A stretch of 64,000 nucleotides of DNA from Amoebophrya sp. A120 (lineage: Eukaryota > Sar > Dinophyceae > Syndiniales > Amoebophryaceae), in assembly GCA_905178155.1 (NCBI GenBank), contig CAJINV010000024.1, positions 440,689 to 504,688 of the forward strand, read 5' to 3'. The translations under genes were made by a program, and so were the position numbers. The notes beneath the pieces are model-generated. The model was given only the letters and a program-made list of their open reading frames with translations, was not told the origin of the DNA and made no database searches. Shown piece by piece: positions 34,706 to 45,260 of this stretch (positions within the stretch are counted from its first letter, which is position 1; every line of letters starts with the position of its first letter).

Positions 34706-34960
34706 TGGACACGGCCCACGCGTGCCCACCGCCGACGAAGGCCCGGGAGGACACCGTGAGGACGATCAGGTAGAGAGTACTAATCAATGGCTCAACACGC
34801 ATGAAGTTAGTAACTAGGGAGCAAGTAGATGATGAACAAGTGCTGTCAGCTCTTGGTGTCGTGCATGCAACGGCACAACTTTTTTTGTGATCGGCACTTG
34901 GCCAGACAAGCTGCATCCTTCCCGACATCCAGAGTCGTGGACGATATTTGCAATGCATAC

Positions 34961-36607
34961 TAGTGAAAACGCTCATCGCGGAGCTCGCGAAGCTGGATCC
35001 CAATATCAACCGCAAATATGTAGTCTGGGCCTGGAAAGTAGAATGTGGGATACTAAACAGCGAATGAGTCAGATGCATGGACTACTCATACTCTTGAGTG
35101 CAACTTATCATGACATCAAGTCTTTTGGACGTTCTTTCACACGTAGCGCACACCAGAAACTGTGACTGTTTTACATGACAAAGAGATGAGGAATGATTGA
35201 TTTGTCCGGCATGAAAACCAGATCCTACAGGAACTTCTATTTCATCGTTATTAAGTACAACATTTTTACGCTCCACTACTTTACTTATAATTTCCCGAGC
35301 ACCCAGACACGAGTGCAATGCATACCGGAAAACGAGGCGAAGTTGCGTGGTATGAATTGCAAATATGTTTCTTTGGGTCTGGAAGATGATTTCATAACTT
35401 GTCATGCAGGTTTCCACGAGGTCTGGATCTGGAATGTAGGACCACCCAGCATGACAGATTTTGCGGGAGTTCGATCATGCCTCTCCTGTGTGAAAAACTC
35501 CCTCTCCTCTTTGTCAAAGGTCAACAACTTGTGGTAATGATGGATTTTTGCACAATCCAGACTGAGCATGACAGACTTTGCACTTTTCCAGACCCAGACA
35601 TGATCATATTTGCAATGGCATATTAGGCCTCCGGGGTGCGTTCGACGAGTGGATTGGGCAGGTCGATTCCTTTATCCCACAGAAAAGCGAACAACCCATC
35701 GCAGAAAAAGAAATTGAATTTGTAATGCTGTCTTCGTCGCACAAAAAACTTTGCTTTGGTCGCTCAGCATGACAAACTTTTTCAGTAGCACCTTCCTAGG
35801 CACTAGAATAACATTGCAAACTGCGTGAAGCATGACAGAAGATGGCTCTCATCTCAATCGGTTTCCACGGTACAACAGACTCTGTTGTTCTATGAAAACC
35901 GCTATCAAATGCAAATATGTTGTCTGGGTCTGGAACAAAGCAACTTGTTGTGCTAAATCTGAATCATGTAAAGAATCTGTGTTGCATGGTTACCAAACGC
36001 TGTCCACTTTTGAATCGAGAGGCAGTTGCTCACGCAGGATAAGCATGATAGAACTCCAACTCCCACAGAATCTGTCATGCTATGTCCTACATACCAGACC
36101 TCGGGGGTCATGGAAAACCTGCATGACAGGTCTGGCACGCTTCCAGACCCAGACATATTTGCAATGCATAAACGCAACACGAGGACCACAGAATTATTTG
36201 CTTCTGGTATGTTTGTGCTTTTTTGTAGAATAACGGCGTACGGTGGGCGCAAGCAGCTGCAGACCCTGCTGGAAAAAACCATCTATCCACTGCAAATATG
36301 TTGTACTCTCGGTCTGGGAGAGTTCTTGCACCTTGTGATGTAAATTCTGAACCGCACGCTCAAAAATTTGTGTTGCATGAGCGCCACAAGCTGCGCATTT
36401 GTTGCTACGCAAGTACGGATTTTCATCTCATGCGGGATGGGCATCAAGCCGCACGCGCAAAACCTGTGATGCTATAAATGCTTTTGCGCGTACTAGAAAC
36501 CATTTATGTGATCCAAAATATACATGACGAACAAGTGCATTGTACCAGAGGACCCAAACGTATTTGCACTCGATACCAAGTCGGCGGTGAAGCGCTCCAA
36601 CCCCTAA
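34961..36607 (+). CDS. Family-2-like C-terminal gene segment
   Basis: Exons around 34961-35003, 35330-35350, 35628 to about 35690, about 35880-35902, 36176-36283 and 36581-36607 read VKTLIAELAKLDPKNEAKLRGLRGAFDEW ... TRTTELFASGMFVLF ... GGRKQLQTLLEKTI SAVKRSNP and end TAA. The end resembles the C-terminus of the gene at 45261 (NTKQLKKFLEFAIKELQA). It could be the 3' part of the preceding gene (if the TGA at 34380 is bypassed or recent) or a separate member missing its start. The join between about 35,690 and 35,880 is not resolved. Confidence 0.5.
35004..35329 (+). mobile_element. Family A introner
   Basis: Left end TATCAACCGCAAATATG; right end ACCCAGACACGAGTGCAATG. TSD CCCAA/CCGGA. Removing 326 bp joins LDP to KNEAKLRG. 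Confidence 0.78.
35351..35627 (+). mobile_element. Family A introner
   Basis: Left end TATGAATTGCAAATATG; right end CAGACATGATCATATTTGCA then ATGGCATA. TSD degraded. Removal keeps LRG-LRGAF in frame. Confidence 0.78.
35903..36175 (+). mobile_element. Family A introner
   Basis: Left end TATCAAATGCAAATATG; right end GACATATTTGCAATGCATA. TSD ACCGC/AACGC. Removal joins YENR to NTRTTE. Confidence 0.85.
36284..36580 (+). mobile_element. Family A introner
   Basis: Left end TATCCACTGCAAATATG; right end CAAACGTATTTGCACTCGATA. TSD CCATC/CCAAG. Removal joins LEKTI to SAVKRSNP, then stop. Confidence 0.82.
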
Positions 36608-38565
36608 GCGGTACAACAGAGGTTGAAGCGTACTAAGCATTCATCTGGAGGAACAGAATATTGCGAATGAAGAATAACAAATTTTTTTGCTACCGTTTGA
36701 TTTTTACCTTTCGAGAATAACAACAAAAATGCCAGACTAGTTTGATTAATGAACAGTTTAGTGTAATTAAAATTCTACTCACCTCCTATTTTCCTGCTCG
36801 AGCAATTTTAGTGTGATGATACGCAATTTTCTCCTGCTCAAACTCAATCAATTCTCGATGTGACACCACATCCACGTGCACTCCTGAAACGCTTCAGGTT
36901 CTGTGTGACTGTGGGTGTTGTTTTTTTATGGAAAAACAAGTTGTTTATCTGTTTTCGCAGGAAATGGAAATAAGAGGTGAGACCTCGTCTTGCCAAAAAC
37001 AAGATGGTGAACTTTTGAAGATTTCCATTGCGATTTCCAGAAATGTTTCCAGAGAATAAAACATCGAACAAACGGCTTGAATCCGTTCCCCGCCACAGCA
37101 TGGCAATTGTTCGTTCAACGCAAGAACATTGCGCGGCGTCGGGGTTTGAAGTATTTGAGCACACGGTCTGTTCGCATACTAGGATCAGGATTTCAGAAGG
37201 ATTGACACACGCGTCGCCGACGGAAGATGTTCATGTACCAACAGTTTCGAAGTGATCTGGGAAATAAGAGATGTTTCGAGTCCGCACTGTTCAGAGAAAA
37301 ATACCACTGTACTGATCGTGCGTAATAGTCGTGAACTGCACGAATTCGTTGTCGTACTAGTAGTACAACAAGTATATTAACCGTCGAGATGTTGATCAAA
37401 CAAAACTACAAGTGCGTAAGAGGCGATCATGTCGACAGTGTTGATGTTCACTCTCTCCTCAGATTACGGTAGTGTGTGGTCTTTTTTTCTGCTTTTTCCT
37501 CCTGTGATCGCGCAACCCGAGACGTCGGTTTTTTTTCTCTCGTTGCTGTACTTACAATTTGAATTTCTTCCACATGGTCGCTGCGTCGCAAAGTCGCCTC
37601 GCAGATGAGTCGTGCTTTGTTTGAACAAAAAAATTTTTCGCCTGGTGTGCAATTTCAATTCGTGTTTTGTGTGGAAGATGCGAGAGGTCGTGCACCTTGA
37701 TGGCATAGTCTTAGATGGACTCTGGAACAATCGCGTGAGTTGTACGCATGACAAACACGAAGATATATGCTTTGGAGCCTTTGGCCCAAAGTCGAGCAAA
37801 ACAATCGCCAGGAAGCTTTATTTGGTCCCTCCCCGTCGAAACTGATCCGAGATTGTTCAGATAGCACCCCAAAGGTCCACACGAGCAGCAGGTAGGGCTG
37901 CTGCAAAAATTATAGTACGTCTACAAGTAGTACTAGTACAAATCCGAAAGGTCATGGTCAGTAGATCTTCTGGTGTTATTCGGGCCTGCAGGTGTTTACC
38001 TGAATTTTTCTGGAGCTGGCTCGACGTTGGCTGTGCAAGTAACCAAACCGTGCTTAATATTCTCGTGTCGGACTTATTTAGCAAATACAAATAGCACGGC
38101 TCTTGATGTTTCATTTCATTGGCGTAAGTGGTCTCGTAGTTTTTCGTCAAAATATAGAAACCTGAATGCATCAAGTCACTAATTAATACTTATTGTGACC
38201 GGCTCGGACTGTTCACAACGCATGCGATTTTTTTCAAATGGGCGAAGTAGGAGCACGTCGGAGAATCAAAGTACATCGTATCCCCTGCAACCGGGTCTAG
38301 TACATTGTCAATTGTCCGAGGACGAGTGATTGAGTTTGAGCGGTCAACAAATTTCGTTCACTTCTCGCAGATTTCTCTAGTACTGACCCAAAAACAGGCA
38401 TCCTCAAACCACTTCCCGAGAATCAACTGCCGGAGAGCAAGTAAGTAGTGCAAAATCGTCGTTGTAAATGCCTTAGGTTTAAGTTGACAAACATACTGTG
38501 AAAATAGTGTGCTAACCTTCTTGTTTAATACGAGAAACTACGTTGATATCACATCAAAAGTGAAG
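36608..38565. other. Intergenic stretch
   Basis: Mostly non-coding, no introners. One doubtful two-exon ORF is listed separately. Confidence 0.5.
37678..37895 (+). CDS. Doubtful 46-aa two-exon ORF
   Basis: ATG at 37678, GT-AG intron 37735-37811, TAG at 37893-37895; reads MREVVHLDGIVLDGLWNN then REALFGPSPSK. The opening recalls the beta-tubulin start but nothing after it fits. The 77-bp intron holds the word GCATGACAAA. Could be chance. Confidence 0.2.
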
Positions 38566-41433
38566 ATGTTCGGCATTTTTGATGCGTGCCTGAGTCAGTG
38601 CGTGGGCGCTTATCGTGCGAAACAAGTGCTGCACTGTGGTGGTGCTTTTGCATAGGTCGCGCGGCAAGTGCGTTATATTGCAGGATAGGAACGACGTGGA
38701 TCCGCAATGACAGTAAGTGGCTCAAAAGCAATAGCTGAGTGAGGTTCTGCTCGTGCGTCAACCCTAGCAAGTAGAAGAGCAGTTGTGTGCTGCATGCTGA
38801 GCAAGACAAGCTGACAGAGCAGCAGTTTTTTCGTACGATAATGATCAGGGTAAGCGTGACGAGGAGAAGACGGGCGAACTTCTCGTGGGCGTGTATATCC
38901 TGGGCAGAAACGTCCCGCCCCCGACATTGTCTGTCACCGGGGCAAATTTGTTGCAACAGGCCACGCATCAAGGAAGTTTTGGCTGTTGCGCATGACAAGT
39001 CCACTCTCGCAGCGATGTGCTCGAGTTCGGCGAATCATGCTGCCGCGCCGCAATACTAAGTAAATCGATCACCTTGATATCCAGACTCTTCGCATGACAA
39101 ATTCCAAAATAGCCGATACTTAGTACCAAAAAGCAAACACTTCTCATGTTGCTGCGTGCGAGAAAAATCACTACTCAGGCATGCGCGTTTGCATGTGAAA
39201 ACTGGGGCGGGGACGTTTCTACCCAGGATAGAGGATGACAAACCGACTACCGCGTCGAAGTCTACCACTGCGTCGACGGATTATGAAGTGCAGACATGTC
39301 TGGGCCGGGAAACAGAAGAAAAGCTTATCAGTGATCTCATGTATACTCTGGCATACGCATTGGTCTTTTTACTTCCGCTTAGGAGCCTCAGTAGAGGTCC
39401 AGAGGTGAAGAAAAAAGTCAACTTGTCATGCATACCTACATCAATCTTCACACAAAATTCCGAATTTGCCATGCGTGGCTAGCAAAATGAAAATGGGGAG
39501 CGTTTGCATCCAATGACGGCGCCCAAGCATGTTTGCACGTCATCTTCCCACGGCAATCGCTGCTCCGCGGGTTTTCGTCAACCCGGACATGGTGGCTCCA
39601 GGTGCTGTATCAAATGCAAATATGTCTGGGTCTGGAAGAATGGAAACTTCTCTTCTATGCATATTTTCCATGCCCCATGAGGTTTGGAATGCAGGACCTA
39701 GCTGCATGACAGGTTCTGCGACGTCCCTATCATGCTTATCCTGCATGACAAACTGCCTCTAACCTTGTTCAAAACTGGACAGCTTTTGGTAGCCATGCAA
39801 CACAAATTTTTGTACGATCCACACCTAGCATGACAAGGTCGCATCCTCCCAGGACCAGACATATTTGCAATGCATATGCGGGTAAGTCGATTGTGCTGTG
39901 CATGCTGTTAGCGGTGTCGAATTTCGCCTTCCCCGAGAACCACAATCCGCCCCTCGCTATCGACTGCAAAGGTTCGTGCTCATCCTCACTGATTGCCATA
40001 CAGCATGACCACCTTCCTTTTGTACCCAAGTGCGGCCATCTACCAGTTTGAGTTTCGTTTTTGCCTATATGAAAAAAATTGTGATGCAGGAGCAGGACAT
40101 TGACATACTAAGCAGCATTAAGTAGTGCGATCCACCTTTGCAATGCATACTCGCGGAAGTGTCTGGCAAGGCGGTATATCAAATGTAAAAGTGTCGGGGT
40201 CTGGAAGAATGCAAGTTTGTTATGCTTGTCTGGCATGACTCTTAGATTTGTCATGCACGTTATCCAAGAGCTCCGCTTTTCTGTGATGCAGAAGCGAAGT
40301 TTGCCATGTAGAATAGGCAAAACCTAGGAGCTCAGAAACTTGTCATGCTGAGCCAGCATTTGTAGCCTCATCATGAAACGCCACCCAGCATCACAAGTTT
40401 CCAGACCCAGACACTTTTACTTTAGATACGGTAATCCTTTGTCCGGCCACGGATGCGTCGAAGTACCTGTCGTTGGAGGCCCGCATCCAGTATGAACTGC
40501 AAAAGTATCGTACTTGTAGAAATGCATATACAAATTTCTTCAGCATCAGCATGACAAATAAAATTTGTGAAGCAGATTTGTCTACTTGGGAACAAGATCT
40601 GTAATGCAAGGCTTGCATGTTTTATACGAGTGCGATACTTTTGCACAGGATATCCAGGCCTGGGTCAAGTGGATGTTCCAGTTTGTCATCAGCACGGCGC
40701 ATCAAGATATGCATTGCAAACATGTCTGGGCTTGGAAGGGTGCAACTTGTGATGCTGTTCGTAGATTCTTCAAAGATCTGTATTGCATGACAAGGAAAAA
40801 AAGCATTCCAGTTTTTTCTACATGTAGAGGGATTTTCTCGGGCGATACAGGTATGAGAGAGCCCTCATAGAATCTGTGATGCTAGGCATGCATCACACAG
40901 ATCATGGGAATGTTGCAACGGTTGACGTAAAACTTGCATGACAAATATCTTTACACTTTTCCATTCCCAGACAGATTTGTTGTGGATAGAAGACCCGGTT
41001 TCCTATACCGTGCTGAAGGACCTGCATGCGAAGATGTCGAAGTACAAGCCGCCCGCGAAAACCGGCGAGGAGTATCGTGAGCAAAAATCTCCCCTCCACA
41101 TATCGAAACGGATATCTGTGATACTGGATTTTGCGTATAAAAATCTACTTGTATTTCTGCTAGAACGCCGAAGAGAAGCAGTCATGGCTCCCTGAATCGA
41201 AGAAAATTTGTCATGCTGGTTCTCACTTTCAGTTGCCTCCTGTCAGGCTGGCGATGCAGGGCCTTCCCACGCCAGCCAGCACTACAGTCCGCACCTTTAT
41301 TTGCCTTCTCGCATGACAACGTGATTTGTGGTGACAAATCATCACCATTTTGATATGGGGAGGGGGGATTTTTCTTTTTGATAGGGAGCTGCGGTTGTTC
41401 GCGGACTTCTGCCGGGACCAACTCCAGGGCTGA
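38566..41433 (+). CDS. Family-2 small protein, about 184 aa, ten exons
   Basis: Exons 38566-38610, 38846-38895, 39236-39281, about 39523-39607, 39882-39957, 40155-40176, 40434-40490, 40658-40707, 40994-41072 and 41389-41433 (TGA). The seven exons from 39529 on sum to an exact multiple of three. The N-terminus MFGIFDACLSQC aligns with MFFDIFADCLKV at 45261. The C-terminal part (QAWVKWMFQFVISTAHQD...LRLFADFCRDQLQG) aligns with QAWVAGFIFAVVHEVARSD...LKKFLEFAIKELQA there. A hydrophobic stretch (KSIVLCMLLAVSNF) is present. Function unknown. Nine introns of five TIR families in under 190 codons, and the third junction (39282-39522) is approximate. Confidence 0.72.
38611..38845 (+). mobile_element. 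Family F introner
   Basis: Left end TATCGTGCGAAACAAGTG; right end CAGTTTTTTCGTACGATA. TSD not recognisable. Removing element plus 5 bp joins QCVGA to QGKRDEE in frame. Confidence 0.78.
38896..39235 (+). mobile_element. Family B introner
   Basis: Left end TATCCTGGGCAGAAACGTCC; right end GGGGACGTTTCTACCCAGGATA (split at its middle, mirrored). TSD GTGTA/GAGGA. Removal joins LLVGV to YDKPTT. Confidence 0.82.
39282..39522 (+). mobile_element. Family A introner, right border uncertain
   Basis: Left end TATGAAGTGCAGACATGTC. The right end is degraded (GTTTGCATCCAATGA). The border was placed within a few bases by the frame of the next exon. Confidence 0.6.
39608..39881 (+). mobile_element. Family A introner
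   Basis: Left end TATCAAATGCAAATATGTC; right end GACATATTTGCAATGCATA. TSD TGCTG/TGCGG. Removal joins VAPGA to GKSIV. Confidence 0.9.
39958..40154 (+). mobile_element. Family A introner, short (197 bp)
   Basis: Left end TATCGACTGCAAAGG; right end CCACCTTTGCAATGCATA. Perfect TSD CTCGC (39953-39957, 40150-40154). The central TCTGGGTCTGG part of the TIR is missing. Confidence 0.87.
40177..40433 (+). mobile_element. Family A introner
   Basis: Left end TATCAAATGTAAAAGTGTC; right end GACACTTTTACTTTAGATA. Perfect TSD CGGTA (40172-40176, 40429-40433). Confidence 0.92.
40491..40657 (+). mobile_element. Family E introner
   Basis: Left end TATGAACTGCAAAAGTATCG; right end GCGATACTTTTGCACAGGATA mirrored. 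Perfect TSD TCCAG (40486-40490, 40653-40657). 167 bp. Confidence 0.92.
40708..40993 (+). mobile_element. Family A introner
   Basis: Left end TATGCATTGCAAACATGTC; right end CAGACAGATTTGTTGTGGATA mirrored. TSD AAGA (40704-40707, 40990-40993). Joins STAHQD to PVSYT. Confidence 0.88.
41073..41388 (+). mobile_element. Family C introner
   Basis: Left end TATCGTGAGCAAAAATCTCC; right end GATTTTTCTTTTTGATA. TSD GGAG. Joins KTGEE to LRLFADF. Confidence 0.9.
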
Positions 41434-42705
41434 GGCCCCTGGACGCAGCTGGCGCCAGTTGAGTACTAGAAGACTGATAGACAGAAACAAAGGAGAAAAG
41501 TCTTTTTGTTGAGAATTGACGAGGCATTTCTGTTGTCCACATACTCAAACTGCACCGGAGAACTTTCCGCCAAAAAATCTCAATTTTCAACAACAACAAC
41601 AACAGCAACAGCCTGAGACTTTCAAAATGAAACTGTCAAAACTAAGAGGATTGGCCAGGCTTGAGCAGCTTAACAAAGAAAGAAAGAGAAAGAGATCCGC
41701 ACAAGCACAGCACCGACCTGAAGACAAAGTCAATCAGTTTAAGTCCTAACCTCGCAGTACTACCGAAACAGTATTAGCAAAACTAATAATTTTTAAATGT
41801 TTTCATCTCAAAAGCGACATATTTATATTTTGGATTCGAGAACAACACGAATTTTTTGGAACAGTTTTGGAATTTTCAGCAGCGGCAAATTATGAATGCT
41901 TGAATGAAAAAGCTTAGGCTTTTCCGAGTGGTGCAAGCGCGAAACAATGCAAAGTAAAATTCGAACTTGATTGCGAATCGCGATGCAATCGCGATTAGTC
42001 ACGATGTAGATCGTGCCCTCTGTTTTTGCATTGAGTCCTTGTTCGCCCACCAGAGTCGGTCCATTCTTTGACTACGCCAGTTACAAGAATCTACAGCGAG
42101 ACTCCTACGAGCTAGCCGAGGCCCTTCGAGCCCGGCTCTGTTGATCGTTCTCCATGTTCGCGGCCCGTCTACAATTCGCGACAGAGAGCAAACCTTGACT
42201 ATTTTGGAGCGGCATAAAAATGCAAGAGATCGGAGTGAAAAATCGTTTACAACCAGCAAAATCGCGCTTTGTCGGTCGCCATCGATTTTTTTGTCGTCGT
42301 TCCTGCTATCGCAATCGCTTCTTTGACGTTCCGACGCGTTTGAAAGTAAGTACGCCGATTGGTTCTGTGTTTTTTCGATCTTATACATGATTTTGCGAAT
42401 TAATTTGGACGCAAAAACGAAACGTGGTAGCCTGAAACCTCGAACACGAAACTCGATTCCCAACCCCTCCGCACTTCTCCCGACCCCCTAGTGTAGGATA
42501 AGAAATTATGACGATGATGATGCTTTGCCAAAAATACTGATAAAATTGTACATCACAGCTTCTAGGGACGAGCATAGTTGGCTCTACTAAAGTCAAAGAA
42601 TACATCTAGATCTACAGTCACTTGTTCGTCTTGTACCCCTATCTGTGCAGGCCCTAATGATTTTTTGAAATAAATACAGTTTACTTTTGAAACAAAATTG
42701 AGATT
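41434..42705. other. Intergenic stretch
   Basis: No introners. Holds a short CAA-repeat tract (about 41,588-41,612), just upstream of a 40-codon ORF (41628-41749, basic, KERKRKRSAQ) that cannot be judged. Confidence 0.5.
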
Positions 42706-44128
42706 ATGTCCTTTTTGTGGAACTGGTGGCAAACGTGCAACTGCGTCAAAGACGCACGCCGGGTAAAGGACGAAGAAAAGGCGAACGAGGTCGCGATTCC
42801 TCCTCCGACGGTCGCGATTCCTCCTCCGACGGTCGCGATTCCTCCTCCGACGACCCCTGCTTTAACCCCGACCACTGCTGCTGTCGGTCTCGGCATGATC
42901 CTCGCGCTGCTGCAGGCATCAAAAGGAAAAATCCCCCCTCCCCATATCGAAAACGAAATTTGTGATGCTGTATTTGAGTACACAGATCGACCTGTAATGC
43001 TAGAAGGCCAAGAGACGCAGCTGTGGCCTCGTCTGCAAGGAATTTTTCATGCTGTTTTCCACTTCCAGCTGCCCCCTGTCATGCTGAAGATGCAAGGCTT
43101 TCCTACGCCAGCCAGCACTCCAGTCCGCATCTTGTCCCTTCTAGCATGACAGCGCTGATTTGTGACCACAAATCTGCATTGCAAATTCCTAGCCTGAGTA
43201 TGGGCCGGGGGAATTTTTCCTTTTGATAACCGGCCCTGGACGACCTTTTTCGCGCGGACGAACGTAACATCTACGTCTTGCAGCCGACTCGGGTCGAGTA
43301 CTGGTATGACCGCAACACCGCCACAATCAAGGCGACCCTCCACCACACTCGCATCGCGCCGGAGTGTGAGGCGGAGATGCGGGGAACTGCACAGGCGACG
43401 TCCAAGTGGCACGTATCCACTGCAACAGTGTTTGGGTCTGGCTTTGTCATGCGAGATCTGCTGTGTGCAGTAATGCGACGGGACAGATTTTCGTGCTGGA
43501 AGCTAGTTTGTCATGCAAAACGCGGTAGAAGTCGCGCTATCAATCGAAAATAAACTTGTGATGCGCTAATGCTGTGCAGAACATCTCTGCCTTGCAACAC
43601 TCAGCAACACAAATTCGCTGCGTCTTTCCAGACATCCAAGGGTATTTGCAGTTGATCGCACAAATTCGTCCACGAAAAAATCAGCATCTTGGCCACCCAG
43701 CATATGGCTTTCTCAAACGTTACATTCTCAACTTTTACATGGATTTGTGAAAAAAGAACAGTCACAGTGAAAGAGGTATGCTTGCATCTTTCGCATTACA
43801 AATTCGGCACGGATTTTAATACTGTTTACCCCTTCGAGGATGTGTTATTTACCCGAAGCAGCTTGCTCGCTGTGTGGCTGATGGCAGCTTCTTTGTATCA
43901 CAAATCATGTTTATATTAACAGTTGAGATTGTATTAACGTTTGAGAACGCCATACACCAGCCGGCAATGGTCGACGCGGTCAGCCGAATCCTGTCGCAGA
44001 TGATGCAAGTGGACAAGGTGATCCCGGCCTTAACCGGTTCGGACGGGGAAATGCTGACGTGGGTCCACCGTGGCGGGGAACAGGTGGCGGAAGAGCTCAA
44101 GAAAAATGGACAAGCGGTCGCGTACTAG
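42706..44128 (+). CDS. Family-2 related protein, 199 aa, four exons
   Basis: Exons 42706-42917, 43235-43412, 43662-43702 and 43960-44128 sum to exactly 200 codons ending TAG. It starts MSFLWNWWQTCNCVKDARR, resembling other family-2 N-termini only loosely. Three perfect 21-bp repeats encode VAIPPPT x3 (42790-42852). A short hydrophobic segment (AAVGLGMILALLQA) follows, then a soluble region ending DAVSRILSQMMQVDKVIPAL...VAEELKKNGQ. Unlike its neighbours it has no introner near the N-terminus. Its three introns belong to families C, A and D. Function unknown. Confidence 0.8.
42790..42852 (+). repeat. Three identical 21-bp coding repeats
   Basis: GTCGCGATTCCTCCTCCGAC plus G, three times, encoding VAIPPPT. 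Likely a recent in-frame tandem expansion giving a proline-rich linker. Confidence 0.95.
42918..43234 (+). mobile_element. Family C introner
   Basis: Left end ATCAAAAGGAAAAATCCCCC; right end GGAATTTTTCCTTTTGATA. TSD CAGGC/CCGGC. Joins ALLQA to LDDLFRA. Confidence 0.9.
43413..43661 (+). mobile_element. Family A introner
   Basis: Contains TATCCACTGCAACAGTG at the left; right end GGGTATTTGCAGTTGAT. TSD GCAC (43409-43412, 43658-43661). Joins SKWH to KFVHEK. Confidence 0.88.
43703..43959 (+). mobile_element. Family D introner
   Basis: Left end TATGGCTTTCTCAAACGTTA; right end TTAACGTTTGAGAACGCCATA (mirrored). TSD CAGCA/CACCA. Joins ILATQ to QPAMVD. Confidence 0.92.
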
Positions 44129-45260
44129 GGTGCTTCAAGATTCTGAAAGTCTGTAAGATTGTGCTGCTAAGGACAATCCCAAAAAGTTTACTGTATCAAT
44201 TTTGCAGAAAATTCCATCTCTCCGCTGCTGTGATTCTCATTTTGGGTCTCCACTTCTACAAAAATCCAGCAGTTACTCTTGTTTTACTAGCTATGACAGT
44301 TGAGATTGAAATACAGTTTGAGAAATTTTACGAAGAGGAAAGTGTAAGATTATTCGTTCTTGAAGCAGGTACAAGAACAATATTATAAAAATGTGGCTTT
44401 GCTTTTGCGCATACACTACATTTTGGTGAAATGATAACGAATGAATATTTACAGAAGGCGCAACGAGAACTATTTCTTCCTTTTAGAGCTTTCTTTGCAA
44501 ATATCGAAGACGAGGATTGCAGCGTTACTGATTTTGAACAAAAGTTGCGAACTCTATATACAGTCGAGTTGTGCAGTGGATCGGCGCCACTGCGCACGTG
44601 CTTCTCGGGGGCAACGAAATGGAATGAACCTTCATTTACTGGATCGAATTCGAGTTCGCAAGAAAAAAATATAAGTGACAGCTCCGTCGCAGCTTCGTTT
44701 TTACGGAAAAGCCACCGCTCCGCAAGTATCCGCCGGAGACCGCATGTGCCTCCAGTTCAAACATTCCGTGTTTCTCCGATGTGACGTATAAAATACCACT
44801 TCCGTCGACATAAAACTCGTATCAAAGATCTTTTGTACTATCGCTCCAAGTGCGACATGAGTGCTTGACGAGTTTTCCCTTCGTATTGTTTCGCTGAGTG
44901 TGGCAAAACTGATGTCGCGGTGTTGAGCGATCGCAGCAAATGGTATTGGGTCACCAGCACTTTTAAAATATTCGCGTCGTCTCTCATTCTCGTCCTCGGT
45001 GTTTTTGATTTTATTTTGGGTCGTATGGAATTTAAATGTATAATGATCTCCTGAATATAGTCGTAGTTCTTGTCGTTGCGTCACAAGTCTGGAGTCCCAC
45101 TATTGTCGTAGAGAAAACTACTACTCTTGCGCTATTGATTTTCGCTATAGTGCTGCTGCTGTCTCGTGTTACGGTTTTTGCTTTCATTTTGTAGCAGTTT
45201 TTTTTGTGAGATTTAGACTTTCCGTCGAAAATTGCACGCCGCCAAGAATTAAAAAGCAAA
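44129..45260. other. Intergenic stretch with one weak ORF
   Basis: A + strand ORF at 44431-44784 (117 aa, MITNEYLQKAQRELF...) could be real but has no introner, no recognised relative and AT-rich codon use unlike the neighbours. Confidence 0.4.

Noticed and set aside
37678-37734. Beta-tubulin start (MREVVHL)
   Set aside because: The resemblance ends after seven residues; no tubulin motif follows.
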